A DNA stretch of 9,839 bases from 40-80 sp040394775. Lineage in GTDB: Bacteria; Bacteroidota; Bacteroidia; Flavobacteriales_D; Crocinitomicaceae. The DNA lies in NCBI GenBank assembly GCA_040394775.1, contig JBEBRN010000093.1, forward strand, positions 1-9,839. The letters are read 5' to 3'. The translations under genes were made by a program, and so were the position numbers. Positions 1 through 7,355 of this stretch are shown one piece after another. Below the pieces are notes generated by a model. The model was not told the DNA's origin. It saw only the letters and a list, made by a program, of their open reading frames with translations, and did no database searches. How positions within the stretch are numbered: position 1 is the stretch's first letter; the number at the start of each line of letters is the position of its first letter.

Positions 1-214
1 AATGTGCTTACTCATCCATACAACAATGCCTCTTATCCCGTTCCTGTTCGTCAGTACCGAGCTTTGTAGTCCTGCTTCCTTCAGTCCAAACCTCACGGTT
101 AGCAACCTTGCAGCTTACTAATGGTTCAAGTCGTTACACCTGCCCATAAGGGACTTGCACCCTTTAGATTAATTCCTTACTTTCGTAAGGTAAAGATGCC
201 CATGCTGGGCACAC
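1..214 (-). mobile_element. Group II intron (class C-like), 5' part of ribozyme domain I, cut by window edge
   Basis: Read on the minus strand from 214, the sequence opens with GTGTGCCCAGCATGGGCA, the GUGYG start of a group II intron followed by its first hairpin. A GAAA-capped hairpin (CCTTAC/GTAAGG, 175-190), the AGGG..AAGTCCC hairpin (148-164), a GGACTGAAGGAAGC stretch, GACGAACAGGAAC and GGATGAGT follow in the order known from class C introns such as the Oceanobacillus iheyensis intron (recalled, not aligned). A candidate EBS1, ACAAAG at 67-62, pairs with the last six exon bases, TTTTGT at 220-215, with one G-U wobble, and this fixes the splice site between 215 and 214. No EBS2 partner was found, which fits class C. 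This stretch has no long reading frame, as expected for a ribozyme; the reverse transcriptase/maturase and domains II-VI should lie beyond position 1. Intactness cannot be judged. Confidence 0.88.
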
Positions 215-340
215 ACAAAACCTATACGCAATGCGGGTTTTAGTACTAAATTGAACAATTTGTCACGTAATGAAATTTTGGATAAAATGAAAATATTGTC
301 TTCGAAAACCCGCACTACGCTTATACTTGACCGTTATGCA
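215..340. repeat. Imperfect fold-back element forming the 5' exon of the intron
   Basis: TGCGGGTTTT (232-241) and AAAACCCGCA (305-314) are perfect 10 bp inverted arms around a 63 nt AT-rich centre. The outer flanks continue with partial complementarity (221-231 against 315-325). Beyond the right arm is GTTATGCAC (333-341); the matching left outer end is missing because the intron begins at 214. No coding function is visible; an open frame that runs through it has no protein-like features. It resembles a small non-autonomous palindromic element or an attC-like recombination site. Class C introns are known to insert next to stem-loops (terminators or attC sites), so an inverted repeat is a fitting target. 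The element's identity is inference. Confidence 0.6.
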
Positions 341-436
341 CAAACACGTTACATATTCCTACTTCCTTCTCTCCTATTGAAATACCTGACTTCAAAATAC
401 CGTCAAATGCCGTATGTGAGATGGACAAATAGAGTT

Positions 437-444
437 TATCTTTG
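437..444 (+). promoter_or_regulatory. -7 box TATCTTTG for the WG-repeat gene
   Basis: TATCTTTG matches the Bacteroidota sigma-A -7 consensus TAnnTTTG exactly. Transcription should start about 5 nt downstream, near 449, leaving a leader of about 20 nt before the ATG at 469. No clear TTG -33 element is seen at the usual spacing. The box decides the start of the downstream gene: an in-frame TTG at 442 lies inside the box and would not be in the mRNA. Confidence 0.65.
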
Positions 445-468
445 TATCAAAACAACTTAGATATAACC

Positions 469-2535
469 ATGAATTTCAGAGTACTATACATTATATTATT
501 AGTTCTTCCTTTTGCAAATAATGCGTTTTCACAAGTACCCTACAAAATTGACGATAAATGGTATTTAGTCGATCAAAACACCAAAAATCCCTTGATTGAT
601 GCCGCATTTGACGAAATAATTACAGTCGATGGAAATCCTAATCTATTTATTGCAGCTAAAGGAAATGACCATTTCATTCTAGATGCTTCCAAAAAGCAAA
701 AGTCAGAATCGTATCAACAAATTATGTATCAATCCAATACATTTATGGTGCAAAAAGATGATCAATTTGGATTACTCAATTTGAACCAGAAAGATATCAT
801 GCCTTTTGTGTACACCAATATGCGTTTCTTAAATACAAACACGCATCATTTAGTCATTGCAACTACTTCAAAATCGGGGTTATTTGATTTAAAAGGTCAA
901 CAACTCTTAGATACTATTTGTGATGATATCTATTTTGAAAATGATATTATTCATTATAAATATAAGAAACCAAATAGTATGTCATGGGCTGAATCTCGTG
1001 GTTTTTTAGATCAAAATGGTCACTTTTTTAAGGGATTTGAAGATGTTGAAAGGTATTACTTTTCGAATCTAAAAAATTGGATTAGTTGTTATATCAATAA
1101 AAAACAACGCCTTTTGAATATTGATACACGTCAAGTTATTGATGCTCCTAAAGGTTTTTACATTTCAAATGGGATTAATTTCAACGATCAGTCAGTGTAC
1201 TTTTTTATACAAAATGAAAGGAATACAGGATTGATAAATGTAGATGAGAAAATAGTTGTTCCTGCCAACTATCAAATTGTAAGTCCATCAGATTCTAAAA
1301 TTCAGTTTATGTCTTCAAAGACAGAAGCTTTAATTATTAACTCAGAAAACGGTGCTCTTAAAATTGAAAAGGTAAGAGATTTTAAAATTGTTTCAAAAGA
1401 TGAAAGGAAACATACTTATTTCTATGGTTTTAAATTGAAAAACACCTATCAATTAGTGGACGAATCTATGAAGCAAATTGGTACTGAAACATATAAATCT
1501 CTGGAATCTGTTGAGTCACATATTTTTGCTCAAAACCTTCTAGGCAAATACGGGCTAATCGATAATGATGCAGAAATAATTATTCCCTTTATTCACGATA
1601 ACGCGTATGATGATTGGCGATATATCAAATTTAAAAAAGGGGATGAATATCTTTTATATACAGAACAAGGAGAAAGAATTTTTCCCAATCAAAAGATTAC
1701 TGGATTTAACGATGGATTATATGACGTAGATGATAATCACATCGTTTTTCTAACTGGAAATACCGGTGTATTGGTAAATATCCCCGAACAAAAAATCATT
1801 TTAGAGAATGTGCTATCTGTCATCTATAATGAAGACATGTATTATAGCACTGATATACAATCTGTTATTATAAAAACAGGGGCAGGTGACGGAATTTTCT
1901 CTTTAACATCTGGGAAATATATCATAGAGCCAAACATTGATGAAATAAAAATTATCCTATTTGCCCCTTCTGAAAAAACATTGCTTATTTTAAAAGATGA
2001 GGGGAAATATAATTTATTTGATCCTCAGACGAATGAATTATTATTTGAAAGTTACATAGATAAAATAGCGTATTCTTATGAAAGCGATGTAATCAAATGT
2101 TATACAAAGACAAATCTATATTTAGTTTCATCAGAATATAATGAGATCGCTATAAGGCTAATTAAACTTGATTTAAACTATAAAAATTGTTTATTTAATT
2201 TCGATTATGACTTACAATCGGAGAAGCATAAAGAAATTTTTTATAGAGTTCACTTAGGGGGAAAAATAGGAATTCTAAAGGAAAATGGGGAATGGTTACA
2301 CAAACCTGAATTAGATGATTACGATCCGAGTTGGCAGGAGGATGAATACCTCATTGTTGTCAAAAATAAATTAAATTACATCTTAAAAAGTGATGGAAGC
2401 TATTTAACTCCTCAAGGTTTTGAATTGATTGAATTTTTAGGAACCAACGACGGTAAGCTGGCAATAGGCTATTTAGGAGCTAAAGAATATATCATTTTAG
2501 AAAACGGAACTGTCGTTGAGAAAGTCGATCAATGA
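469..2535 (+). CDS. Secreted WG-repeat-containing protein
   Basis: The product has 688 residues. A signal peptide is clear: residues 1-22, hydrophobic core VLYIILLVLPFA, probable cleavage after AFSQ, so the protein is exported to the periplasm or beyond. The rest is a chain of WG-type repeats, each a hydrophobic strand with G-(L/I/F)-(hydrophobic)-(D/N) followed by a turn and an I-x-P-type strand. Clear units start near residues 99 (FGLLNLNQKDIMPFVY), 135 (KSGLFDLKG), 176 (RGFLDQNG), 252 (NTGLINVDEKIVVPANY), 360 (KYGLIDNDAEIIIPF), 473 (GDGIFSLTSGKYIIEP), 512, 598 (GKIGILKENGEW) and 633. WG-repeat proteins probably form beta-propeller-like or solenoid scaffolds; their substrate is unknown. I see no C-terminal T9SS sorting domain and no lipobox. 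The start at 469 is chosen over the in-frame TTG at 442 because of the signal peptide and the promoter. The 3' end overlaps the convergent helicase gene by 7 bp. Confidence 0.85.
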   Translation: MNFRVLYIILLVLPFANNAFSQVPYKIDDKWYLVDQNTKNPLIDAAFDEIITVDGNPNLFIAAKGNDHFILDASKKQKSESYQQIMYQSNTFMVQKDDQFGLLNLNQKDIMPFVYTNMRFLNTNTHHLVIATTSKSGLFDLKGQQLLDTICDDIYFENDIIHYKYKKPNSMSWAESRGFLDQNGHFFKGFEDVERYYFSNLKNWISCYINKKQRLLNIDTRQVIDAPKGFYISNGINFNDQSVYFFIQNERNTGLINVDEKIVVPANYQIVSPSDSKIQFMSSKTEALIINSENGALKIEKVRDFKIVSKDERKHTYFYGFKLKNTYQLVDESMKQIGTETYKSLESVESHIFAQNLLGKYGLIDNDAEIIIPFIHDNAYDDWRYIKFKKGDEYLLYTEQGERIFPNQKITGFNDGLYDVDDNHIVFLTGNTGVLVNIPEQKIILENVLSVIYNEDMYYSTDIQSVIIKTGAGDGIFSLTSGKYIIEPNIDEIKIILFAPSEKTLLILKDEGKYNLFDPQTNELLFESYIDKIAYSYESDVIKCYTKTNLYLVSSEYNEIAIRLIKLDLNYKNCLFNFDYDLQSEKHKEIFYRVHLGGKIGILKENGEWLHKPELDDYDPSWQEDEYLIVVKNKLNYILKSDGSYLTPQGFELIEFLGTNDGKLAIGYLGAKEYIILENGTVVEKVDQ

Positions 2536-3827
2536 TTATGCTCTGTCCAATAGTTAGCTAAGACTTTTTCAATCAATTCCTCTTTCGTTAAGTGATGAAA
2601 TACAGTTTTCACCTGCTGTTTCAATTCTTCTGGAATTTGACGATTCGGTTTAGTTTTGAAAACTTTCTTCGCCCAAACTAAGGTGTTATTTTCTTCAATA
2701 GCGGCAGCATTTGCTTTGTTTACTGGTTTAAAGTGGATACCGAGTTCTTGTTCAAAACCAGCTATTTCGTGCACTTCTTCCGCTTGAAGAATGGTCATCG
2801 AAAGTCCCTTCGCTCCTGCTCTACCCGTTCTTCCACTTCTATGAACATAGGCTTCATGCGTATCGGGTAAATGGTAATTCACGACAAAAGCTAACTCTTT
2901 GACATCAATTCCTCTAGCCACTAAGTCAGTTGCGACAAGAATCGAAATGTGCCCTTCCCGAAATTGGCCCATAATACGATCGCGAATTCCTTGTGTCAAA
3001 CTGCCGTGTAATGCTCCCGATGAAATTTTACGAATGGCTAAATTCTTCGCCAATTTATTCACTGCTGCCTTGGTTTTACAGAAAATAATTCCGCGCTCGC
3101 CTTCTTGCGTACTTAAAAAGTGTAACAACACATCCAATTTCTCAATCGGTTCAACCACCATATAGTGATGATCAATACCTTCGTGACCTACCGTTTCCAT
3201 TTCTGTTTGAACAGAAATTACCTTTTTCGCCATGTAATTATGAACGATGTCTTTCAGTTCTCCCGGCATGGTAGCACTAAATAAGAATGTACGTCTATTC
3301 TTAGGCATTGCTTTCAATATCGGCATCAAATCGTCTTTTAGCGCTTGAAACATCTCGTCTGCTTCGTCTAAGACTAAATATTTCAAAGCTGAAATATCCA
3401 ATGCGCTTTTCTCCAATAGATCTAGAAAACGTCCAGGAGTCGCTACCACCACCTGAGCTGTCGATTTCAATTCTTCTACTTGTGATTTAATCGAACTTCC
3501 TCCTGTCAACAATACAATGGACACTTCTGGAAGGTATTTGGAATAGGAAATTAAATTGGTGTAAATCTGTTGTCCTAACTCTCGTGTAGGTGCTAAAATC
3601 ACTGTCTGAACGCTCTTATTTTGAATATCAACCAATTGCAATAATGGTAATCCGAAAGCAGCGGTTTTTCCTGTTCCCGTTTTAGCAAGCGCTACTACAT
3701 CTTCGGTTTGATTTAGAATAATCGGAATAACTTGTTCCTGAATAGCAGTTGCTACTGTTATTTCTAAATCGTTTAAAGCTTTTTGAAGTAGTGGATTAAT
3801 TCCTAATTCGGAGATACGTTTGGACAT
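2529..3827 (-). CDS. DEAD-box ATP-dependent RNA helicase
   Basis: This 432-residue protein has all core motifs of an SF2 DEAD-box helicase, which unwinds or remodels RNA at the cost of ATP in ribosome assembly or mRNA turnover. Seen in order: Q motif with Gln30 (ATAIQ), motif I AKTGTGKT (48-55), Ia PTREL (80-84), GG (109-110), Ib TPGR (130-133), motif II DEAD (154-157), III SAT (184-186), IV IIFCKT (247-252), V ATDLVARGIDV (299-309) and VI HRSGRTGR (329-336). The Q motif is not typical: the usual upstream Phe is Ile5, and the residue before Ile29 is Ala rather than Pro. After residue ~370 comes only a short basic tail without a recognisable RNA-binding domain, so it is a short-tailed RhlE/CsdA-like member; the exact subfamily is not assignable by eye. 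It is transcribed alone, with its promoter 15 nt before the ATG. Confidence 0.96.
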   Translation of the reverse strand: MSKRISELGINPLLQKALNDLEITVATAIQEQVIPIILNQTEDVVALAKTGTGKTAAFGLPLLQLVDIQNKSVQTVILAPTRELGQQIYTNLISYSKYLPEVSIVLLTGGSSIKSQVEELKSTAQVVVATPGRFLDLLEKSALDISALKYLVLDEADEMFQALKDDLMPILKAMPKNRRTFLFSATMPGELKDIVHNYMAKKVISVQTEMETVGHEGIDHHYMVVEPIEKLDVLLHFLSTQEGERGIIFCKTKAAVNKLAKNLAIRKISSGALHGSLTQGIRDRIMGQFREGHISILVATDLVARGIDVKELAFVVNYHLPDTHEAYVHRSGRTGRAGAKGLSMTILQAEEVHEIAGFEQELGIHFKPVNKANAAAIEENNTLVWAKKVFKTKPNRQIPEELKQQVKTVFHHLTKEELIEKVLANYWTEHNH

Positions 3828-3841
3828 GATTGTTTTTTTGA

Positions 3842-3849
3842 CAAAGATA
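3842..3849 (-). promoter_or_regulatory. -7 box TATCTTTG for the DEAD-box helicase
   Basis: On the minus strand TATCTTTG matches TAnnTTTG and is identical to the box before the WG-repeat gene. It ends 14 nt before the ATG, so the leader would be only about 9 nt, A-rich (AAAAAAACAATC) and without a Shine-Dalgarno motif, as is common in Bacteroidota. No convincing TTG -33 element is present at 19-21 nt spacing. Confidence 0.65.
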
Positions 3850-3942
3850 GATACAGTTTTTCAGGGAAAGGTTGGTTGACGATTAAAATTAGAATATTTT
3901 TCTATATATGAGAGAATTGAAGAAAAAGAATAATAGTAAATT

Positions 3943-3983
3943 AAAACTGCCCCTTTAGTTATTCCACTATAAGGGGCAGTTTT
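3943..3983 (-). terminator. Strong intrinsic terminator hairpin, potentially bidirectional
   Basis: AAAACTGCCCCTT (3943-3955) and AAGGGGCAGTTTT (3971-3983) form a perfect 13 bp stem with a GC-rich core around a 15 nt loop. The stem ends in A/T runs, so each strand has a T-tract after the GC core and it can work in both directions. On the minus strand it lies about 410 nt after the stop codon of the AraC-type regulator gene and about 95 nt before the helicase promoter, so it would separate these two units. On the plus strand no gene that needs it is visible. Confidence 0.75.
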
Positions 3984-4394
3984 GTAATATTATTAATGCT
4001 TATTTATGGAACATACTATTCCAATTAATAAGATTAACTATTCTTTTCAGTGGTTCAGCGGTGGTATATTTTTAGCACTTATTTTATGAAAAAAACCATT
4101 CAACAAGAATTACTATGTTCACTATTTTTTTGGTAACACAAAAGTCAACAATTATATTCAAAAGAATGTCTCAACTTGCAAAGTCGGATGTAATACAGAG
4201 TTTACATAGGTGATTTATGACGAATATTAAGTTGACTTCGACTATACAAAGACGCTATAAATCAATGAATTAAAACAAAAAAAGTATAAAATGAAATCAA
4301 TTGTATAAAAAAAGTGAGAAGAGATCAATTTATAACAAAAACAGATCTATCAACAGTATAAAAGAGAATCATTTCACCACTAAAAATGGATTTA
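3984..4394. other. AT-rich intergenic stretch without a recognisable gene
   Basis: About 410 bp between the terminator hairpin and the regulator gene. Reading frames on both strands are short; one ATG at 4086 on the plus strand opens only 16 codons before TAG/TAA-rich sequence. There are A-tracts and loosely similar motifs (ATCAATTGTATAAAAA near 4296 and ATCAATTTATAAC near 4325), but no clear repeat unit, tRNA or promoter box. It could be a long 3' UTR, a small RNA locus or decayed sequence; none is supported directly. Confidence 0.5.
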
Positions 4395-5558
4395 TTAGTA
4401 TTCTTCTAGGTGTTTTATCGAACTTTCTATAAACTGTTTGGGTGTTACACCTACGTGTTTTCTAAAGGCTCTATAAAAAGACGACCGACTGTTAAATCCC
4501 ACCTCATACCCTATTCCTTCAATAGTTTCAGTGGGTGTCATTTCGAGTAGTCTATTTTTGACGTCATTGATACGACTTTCATTAATGAGATCAAAAAATG
4601 ATTTTTGTCCATAGTGATTTATGGCTTGAGAAACGATGTATTCAGGTGCTCCTATTTTACTGGAAATGGCTCTTATCGATAAATCAGGATCGCTATAAAT
4701 GGCGTCTTCTTTAATTAATTTTTCTAAAGTGTTATACACTTCTAAATGTTTATCTGTGGGTACAAAACCATTTTTCTCGTGATTTAAAAATGTATCATCT
4801 TCACCTAATTCCTCATTTACAATGTTTAGTTTTTCAAAAGTGATGGACGTAAACAGTGCATTGTGATGAAAGCTAAAGTATAAAACAAAAAAGTATAAAC
4901 AGTTGACAACGATAGGAAGGAAAATATAGTCCACTAAAAACAATGGAAGAAAAAGGTAGAATCCAACTAAAACGGCATTGAATACCCATAGAATAACAAT
5001 AAATCGAACTATATATATATACTGAGATTGCTCTCGATTGGAAAGGTGTTCATCTAATTGTTTTCTATAGCGTACAATTTTCCTCGTTATAACTGTAAAA
5101 TAAACCAATTGCCATGAGTAAAACATTACCGTATAAAGCATGAGATCTATTGGATAATTCTCATCACTCGACAAGTTTTGAATATAGGCAGTTTGATCTG
5201 CGTCTGAAAGTAAGATAAATCGTACTGCCAATGCCAATATGTAAATAAGCAATAAAGTTGACCCTGTATATAGTACTTTATTTCTTTGAAAACCTTTCCC
5301 AGTCAATAGATTAAAATAGGAATAGAGCATTATTGGGAAAAACAATGCTATTGTCTGGACAAAAAATAAAGAATACGGAACATATTTTTCAAGACCAACC
5401 AAGATAAAAATGGTATTAATAAAGTAAAGTCCTGGAATCAGAAAAGCAATCGCTAGAATTTTGTTGGGTAACACATTCTCTCTCCTAAAAAAAAGTAGTG
5501 TGAATATAATAAAGACGTTGAAAATAGCTATTACGTTTACTATCAGAGATATAGACAT
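4395..5558 (-). CDS. Membrane-anchored AraC-family transcriptional regulator (7TM + HTH)
   Basis: The N-terminal half (residues 1-232) has seven hydrophobic segments at about 4-24, 35-55, 64-84, 95-115, 137-157, 183-203 and 210-230. A charged linker (about 240-270) follows, then a C-terminal AraC/XylS DNA-binding domain (about 275-385). The first HTH is around 295-316 (LSIRAISSKIG), the second around 344-365, and the family signature G(F/Y)NSRSSFYRAFRKHVGVTP is at 354-373. Such fusions are common in Flavobacteriia and are thought to sense a membrane or external signal and act on DNA from the inner membrane; the ligand is unknown here. The protein has 387 residues and looks complete. It is transcribed alone and divergently from the lipoprotein gene at 5915, across a 356 bp region, so regulation of that gene or of itself is plausible but not shown. 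Confidence 0.9.
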   Translation of the reverse strand: MSISLIVNVIAIFNVFIIFTLLFFRRENVLPNKILAIAFLIPGLYFINTIFILVGLEKYVPYSLFFVQTIALFFPIMLYSYFNLLTGKGFQRNKVLYTGSTLLLIYILALAVRFILLSDADQTAYIQNLSSDENYPIDLMLYTVMFYSWQLVYFTVITRKIVRYRKQLDEHLSNREQSQYIYIVRFIVILWVFNAVLVGFYLFLPLFLVDYIFLPIVVNCLYFFVLYFSFHHNALFTSITFEKLNIVNEELGEDDTFLNHEKNGFVPTDKHLEVYNTLEKLIKEDAIYSDPDLSIRAISSKIGAPEYIVSQAINHYGQKSFFDLINESRINDVKNRLLEMTPTETIEGIGYEVGFNSRSSFYRAFRKHVGVTPKQFIESSIKHLEEY

Positions 5559-5914
5559 TTTAATTTAATTAATTATAATCTCAAATTGAAACTTCAACTC
5601 GGAAATATTTTGGGTTTAATGTATTTAGTATCCTAATGAAAAAAGAGTGCTAATCTCAACACCCTCATTAACTTAGAAGTTGAGAAAAATACCCATTCAC
5701 TTATGACAAATGTAACATTATTATTTAAAATAATCTTCAAAATCGATAGCCTTTAGTAGATTGAAATTATGTTCTAGTAGCGTTCAGTAACTAACTTATA
5801 CTATATGAATTAAATTTTACATGATTAACATATTTCTTTGTAAAAGTGAGATGTAAGAAGTAGATTCACCTAACATTATCAAGTTAGTATTCATTATACC
5901 AAAAACAATTACTC
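5559..5914. promoter_or_regulatory. Divergent intergenic region between regulator and lipoprotein genes
   Basis: This 356 bp gap must hold the promoters for both directions. The best box is TACATTTG on the minus strand (5714-5707), an exact TAnnTTTG match, with TTTTG 23 nt further upstream as a loose -33 element; it would give the regulator mRNA a leader of about 140 nt. In that leader an inverted repeat TCTCAAC (5654-5660) / GTTGAGA (5679-5685) could form a 7 bp stem or be an operator. For the plus-strand gene only a weak TTTCTTTG (about 5833-5840) is seen. No small gene or RNA is recognised. Confidence 0.45.
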
Positions 5915-6634
5915 ATGAAAAATTTAAGAAAATTGACTTTAATAGTCGTAGGATTGGGGCTTGCTTCATGTAGTCCAAAGTTTTATACACCGAATACTCA
6001 AAATGTGCCATTACTTACGGAAAAAGGAGAAACAGACCTAACAGTTTCGGGTAATGTTAACCAAGTTGAATTTCAAGGTGCGTATGCAATTACTGAAAAC
6101 GTAGCTATTATGGCGAATGGTGGATTATTTATTCCATCTAATCTTGACAATGGAAATGGTGGGTCAGGTAAATTCGTTGAATTGGGAGCGGGTTACTTCA
6201 TGCCAATTCAAGAACATTGGGTATTTGAAACCTATGGAATTATTGGTTTGGGTGGCTTTGAAAATCACCTTCCATCTACTGTAAATGACTATCCACAAAC
6301 AAGTGGAAAAATCTCTGCTACTATTTTAAGAGCTGGAGTTCAACCAAGCTTTGGTTTTAAATCCAAATATTTCACCGCTGCTGTATCTTCTAGAATTGTT
6401 CACTTATCTTATAGCAAGATAAAAGGTGATTTAACTTTTGAAGATAAACTACAAGCAGACTATTTAAAGAAAAATTCATCAAATTTCTTGTTAGAACCTG
6501 CTTTGACTATACGAGGTGGTCTGGAGAAGTTTAAGCTGCAAATTCAATTAGGATACAGTTTAAATATGTCTAATATTCATTTTAGACAAGATAAGATGTT
6601 CCTTACAGTAGGACTTAACTTTAACTTCAAATAA
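5915..6634 (+). CDS. Putative outer-membrane lipoprotein with beta-barrel-like fold, function unknown
   Basis: The 239-residue product begins with a lipoprotein signal (MKNLRKL, then a hydrophobic core) and lipobox LASC with the acylated Cys at position 19. The mature part is rich in alternating polar/hydrophobic strands with Gly and aromatic residues (AYAITENVAIMANGGLF, FVELGAGYF, LQIQLGYSL). It ends in MFLTVGLNFNFK, like the last strand of an outer-membrane beta-barrel with aromatic residues near the C-terminus. It resembles the small barrel proteins of Bacteroidota annotated as hypothetical; I do not recognise a named family. It is the first gene of a probable two-gene unit (21 nt before the DUF1648 gene) and is divergent from the membrane AraC regulator, which may control it (inference). 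Confidence 0.75.
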   Translation: MKNLRKLTLIVVGLGLASCSPKFYTPNTQNVPLLTEKGETDLTVSGNVNQVEFQGAYAITENVAIMANGGLFIPSNLDNGNGGSGKFVELGAGYFMPIQEHWVFETYGIIGLGGFENHLPSTVNDYPQTSGKISATILRAGVQPSFGFKSKYFTAAVSSRIVHLSYSKIKGDLTFEDKLQADYLKKNSSNFLLEPALTIRGGLEKFKLQIQLGYSLNMSNIHFRQDKMFLTVGLNFNFK

Positions 6635-6655
6635 TAAGCTGAAAATAGAATTAGA

Positions 6656-7153
6656 ATGGGAGAAAGACCTAATATAAAATTAACATTAACTACAACTGAT
6701 AAAGCCTTAGAGATTATTGGCTGGGGCCTCACTATGTCCATTTGGATTTGGACTATTTTAAGTTACTCAGAATTGCCCTCAACAATTCCAATTCATTATA
6801 ATAGCATGGGAGAAGTAGATGGTTTTAGCGAAAAAGTAACCATTATAACCTTACCGCTCATTTCAACAATTTTGTTCATAGGACTGTCGATACTGAGTAA
6901 GTTCCCTCACGTCTTCAACTATCCAATCACCATTACGGAAGACAATGCAGTTCGACAATACACGAATGCAACACGAATGATTCGGATGTTGAAACTTATC
7001 ATTGTGACTGTTTTTGGTATAATAACGTATGAAACCATTCGAATTGGAAAGGGACAAACAAACAGACTTGGTGCATGGTTTCTACCATTAACATTAGGAC
7101 TTATTTATATTCCTCTAATTTATTTTGTAGTAAAATCATACAAAAGAAAATAA
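6656..7153 (+). CDS. DUF1648-family small membrane protein
   Basis: The 165-residue protein has four predicted membrane segments at about 19-36, 62-81, 112-129 and 139-159. Between the first two is the DUF1648 signature LPSTIPIHYNSMGEVDGF (40-57), with the IPxHYNxxGExDGF pattern typical of the family, also found in SdpI-type immunity and sensor proteins. Here only the DUF1648 part with two extra helices is present; the molecular role is unknown. The gene follows the lipoprotein gene by 21 nt and probably shares its transcript. A T-rich run near 7250 lies downstream, but without a clear hairpin. Confidence 0.85.
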   Translation: MGERPNIKLTLTTTDKALEIIGWGLTMSIWIWTILSYSELPSTIPIHYNSMGEVDGFSEKVTIITLPLISTILFIGLSILSKFPHVFNYPITITEDNAVRQYTNATRMIRMLKLIIVTVFGIITYETIRIGKGQTNRLGAWFLPLTLGLIYIPLIYFVVKSYKRK

Positions 7154-7355
7154 TGAATAATAACAACACATTCTATCAATCACTTTTATCTCAAACAAAA
7201 ACAATTAGTAATATCTGGTCATTCTTTTACTCCATTTTATCCACTTATTAACTTTTTTTTCTACTTTTAGAGAACAATAAATGACGGACAAGTATCGATA
7301 CGTCTTAACTCATTATTTAATAACTAACTAACAGTAAAATACTAAATTTAAAAAT

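Noticed and set aside
251..460. Open frame of 69 codons on the plus strand
   Set aside because: It runs antisense through the inverted-repeat exon of the intron and across the promoter of the WG-repeat gene, and its product has no protein-like features.
442..468. Longer start (TTG at 442) for the WG-repeat protein
   Set aside because: The codon lies in the -7 box, and the extra nine residues would put a polar stretch before a normal signal peptide.
2899..3490. Two open frames on the plus strand (2899-3165 and 3308-3490)
   Set aside because: Both lie antisense inside the DEAD-box helicase gene, whose conserved motifs show which strand is coding.
4290..4360. Similar A-rich motifs suggesting tandem repeats or a CRISPR-like pattern
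   Set aside because: The motifs are imperfect, unequally spaced and explained by AT-rich composition; no repeat-spacer order is present.
6863..7057. Open frame on the minus strand
   Set aside because: It is antisense to the DUF1648 gene, whose signature and membrane segments are clear.
7292..7301. Perfect 10 bp palindrome GTATCGATAC upstream of the secreted-protein gene
   Set aside because: It is short, single in the window and has no flanking symmetry, so an operator cannot be claimed.
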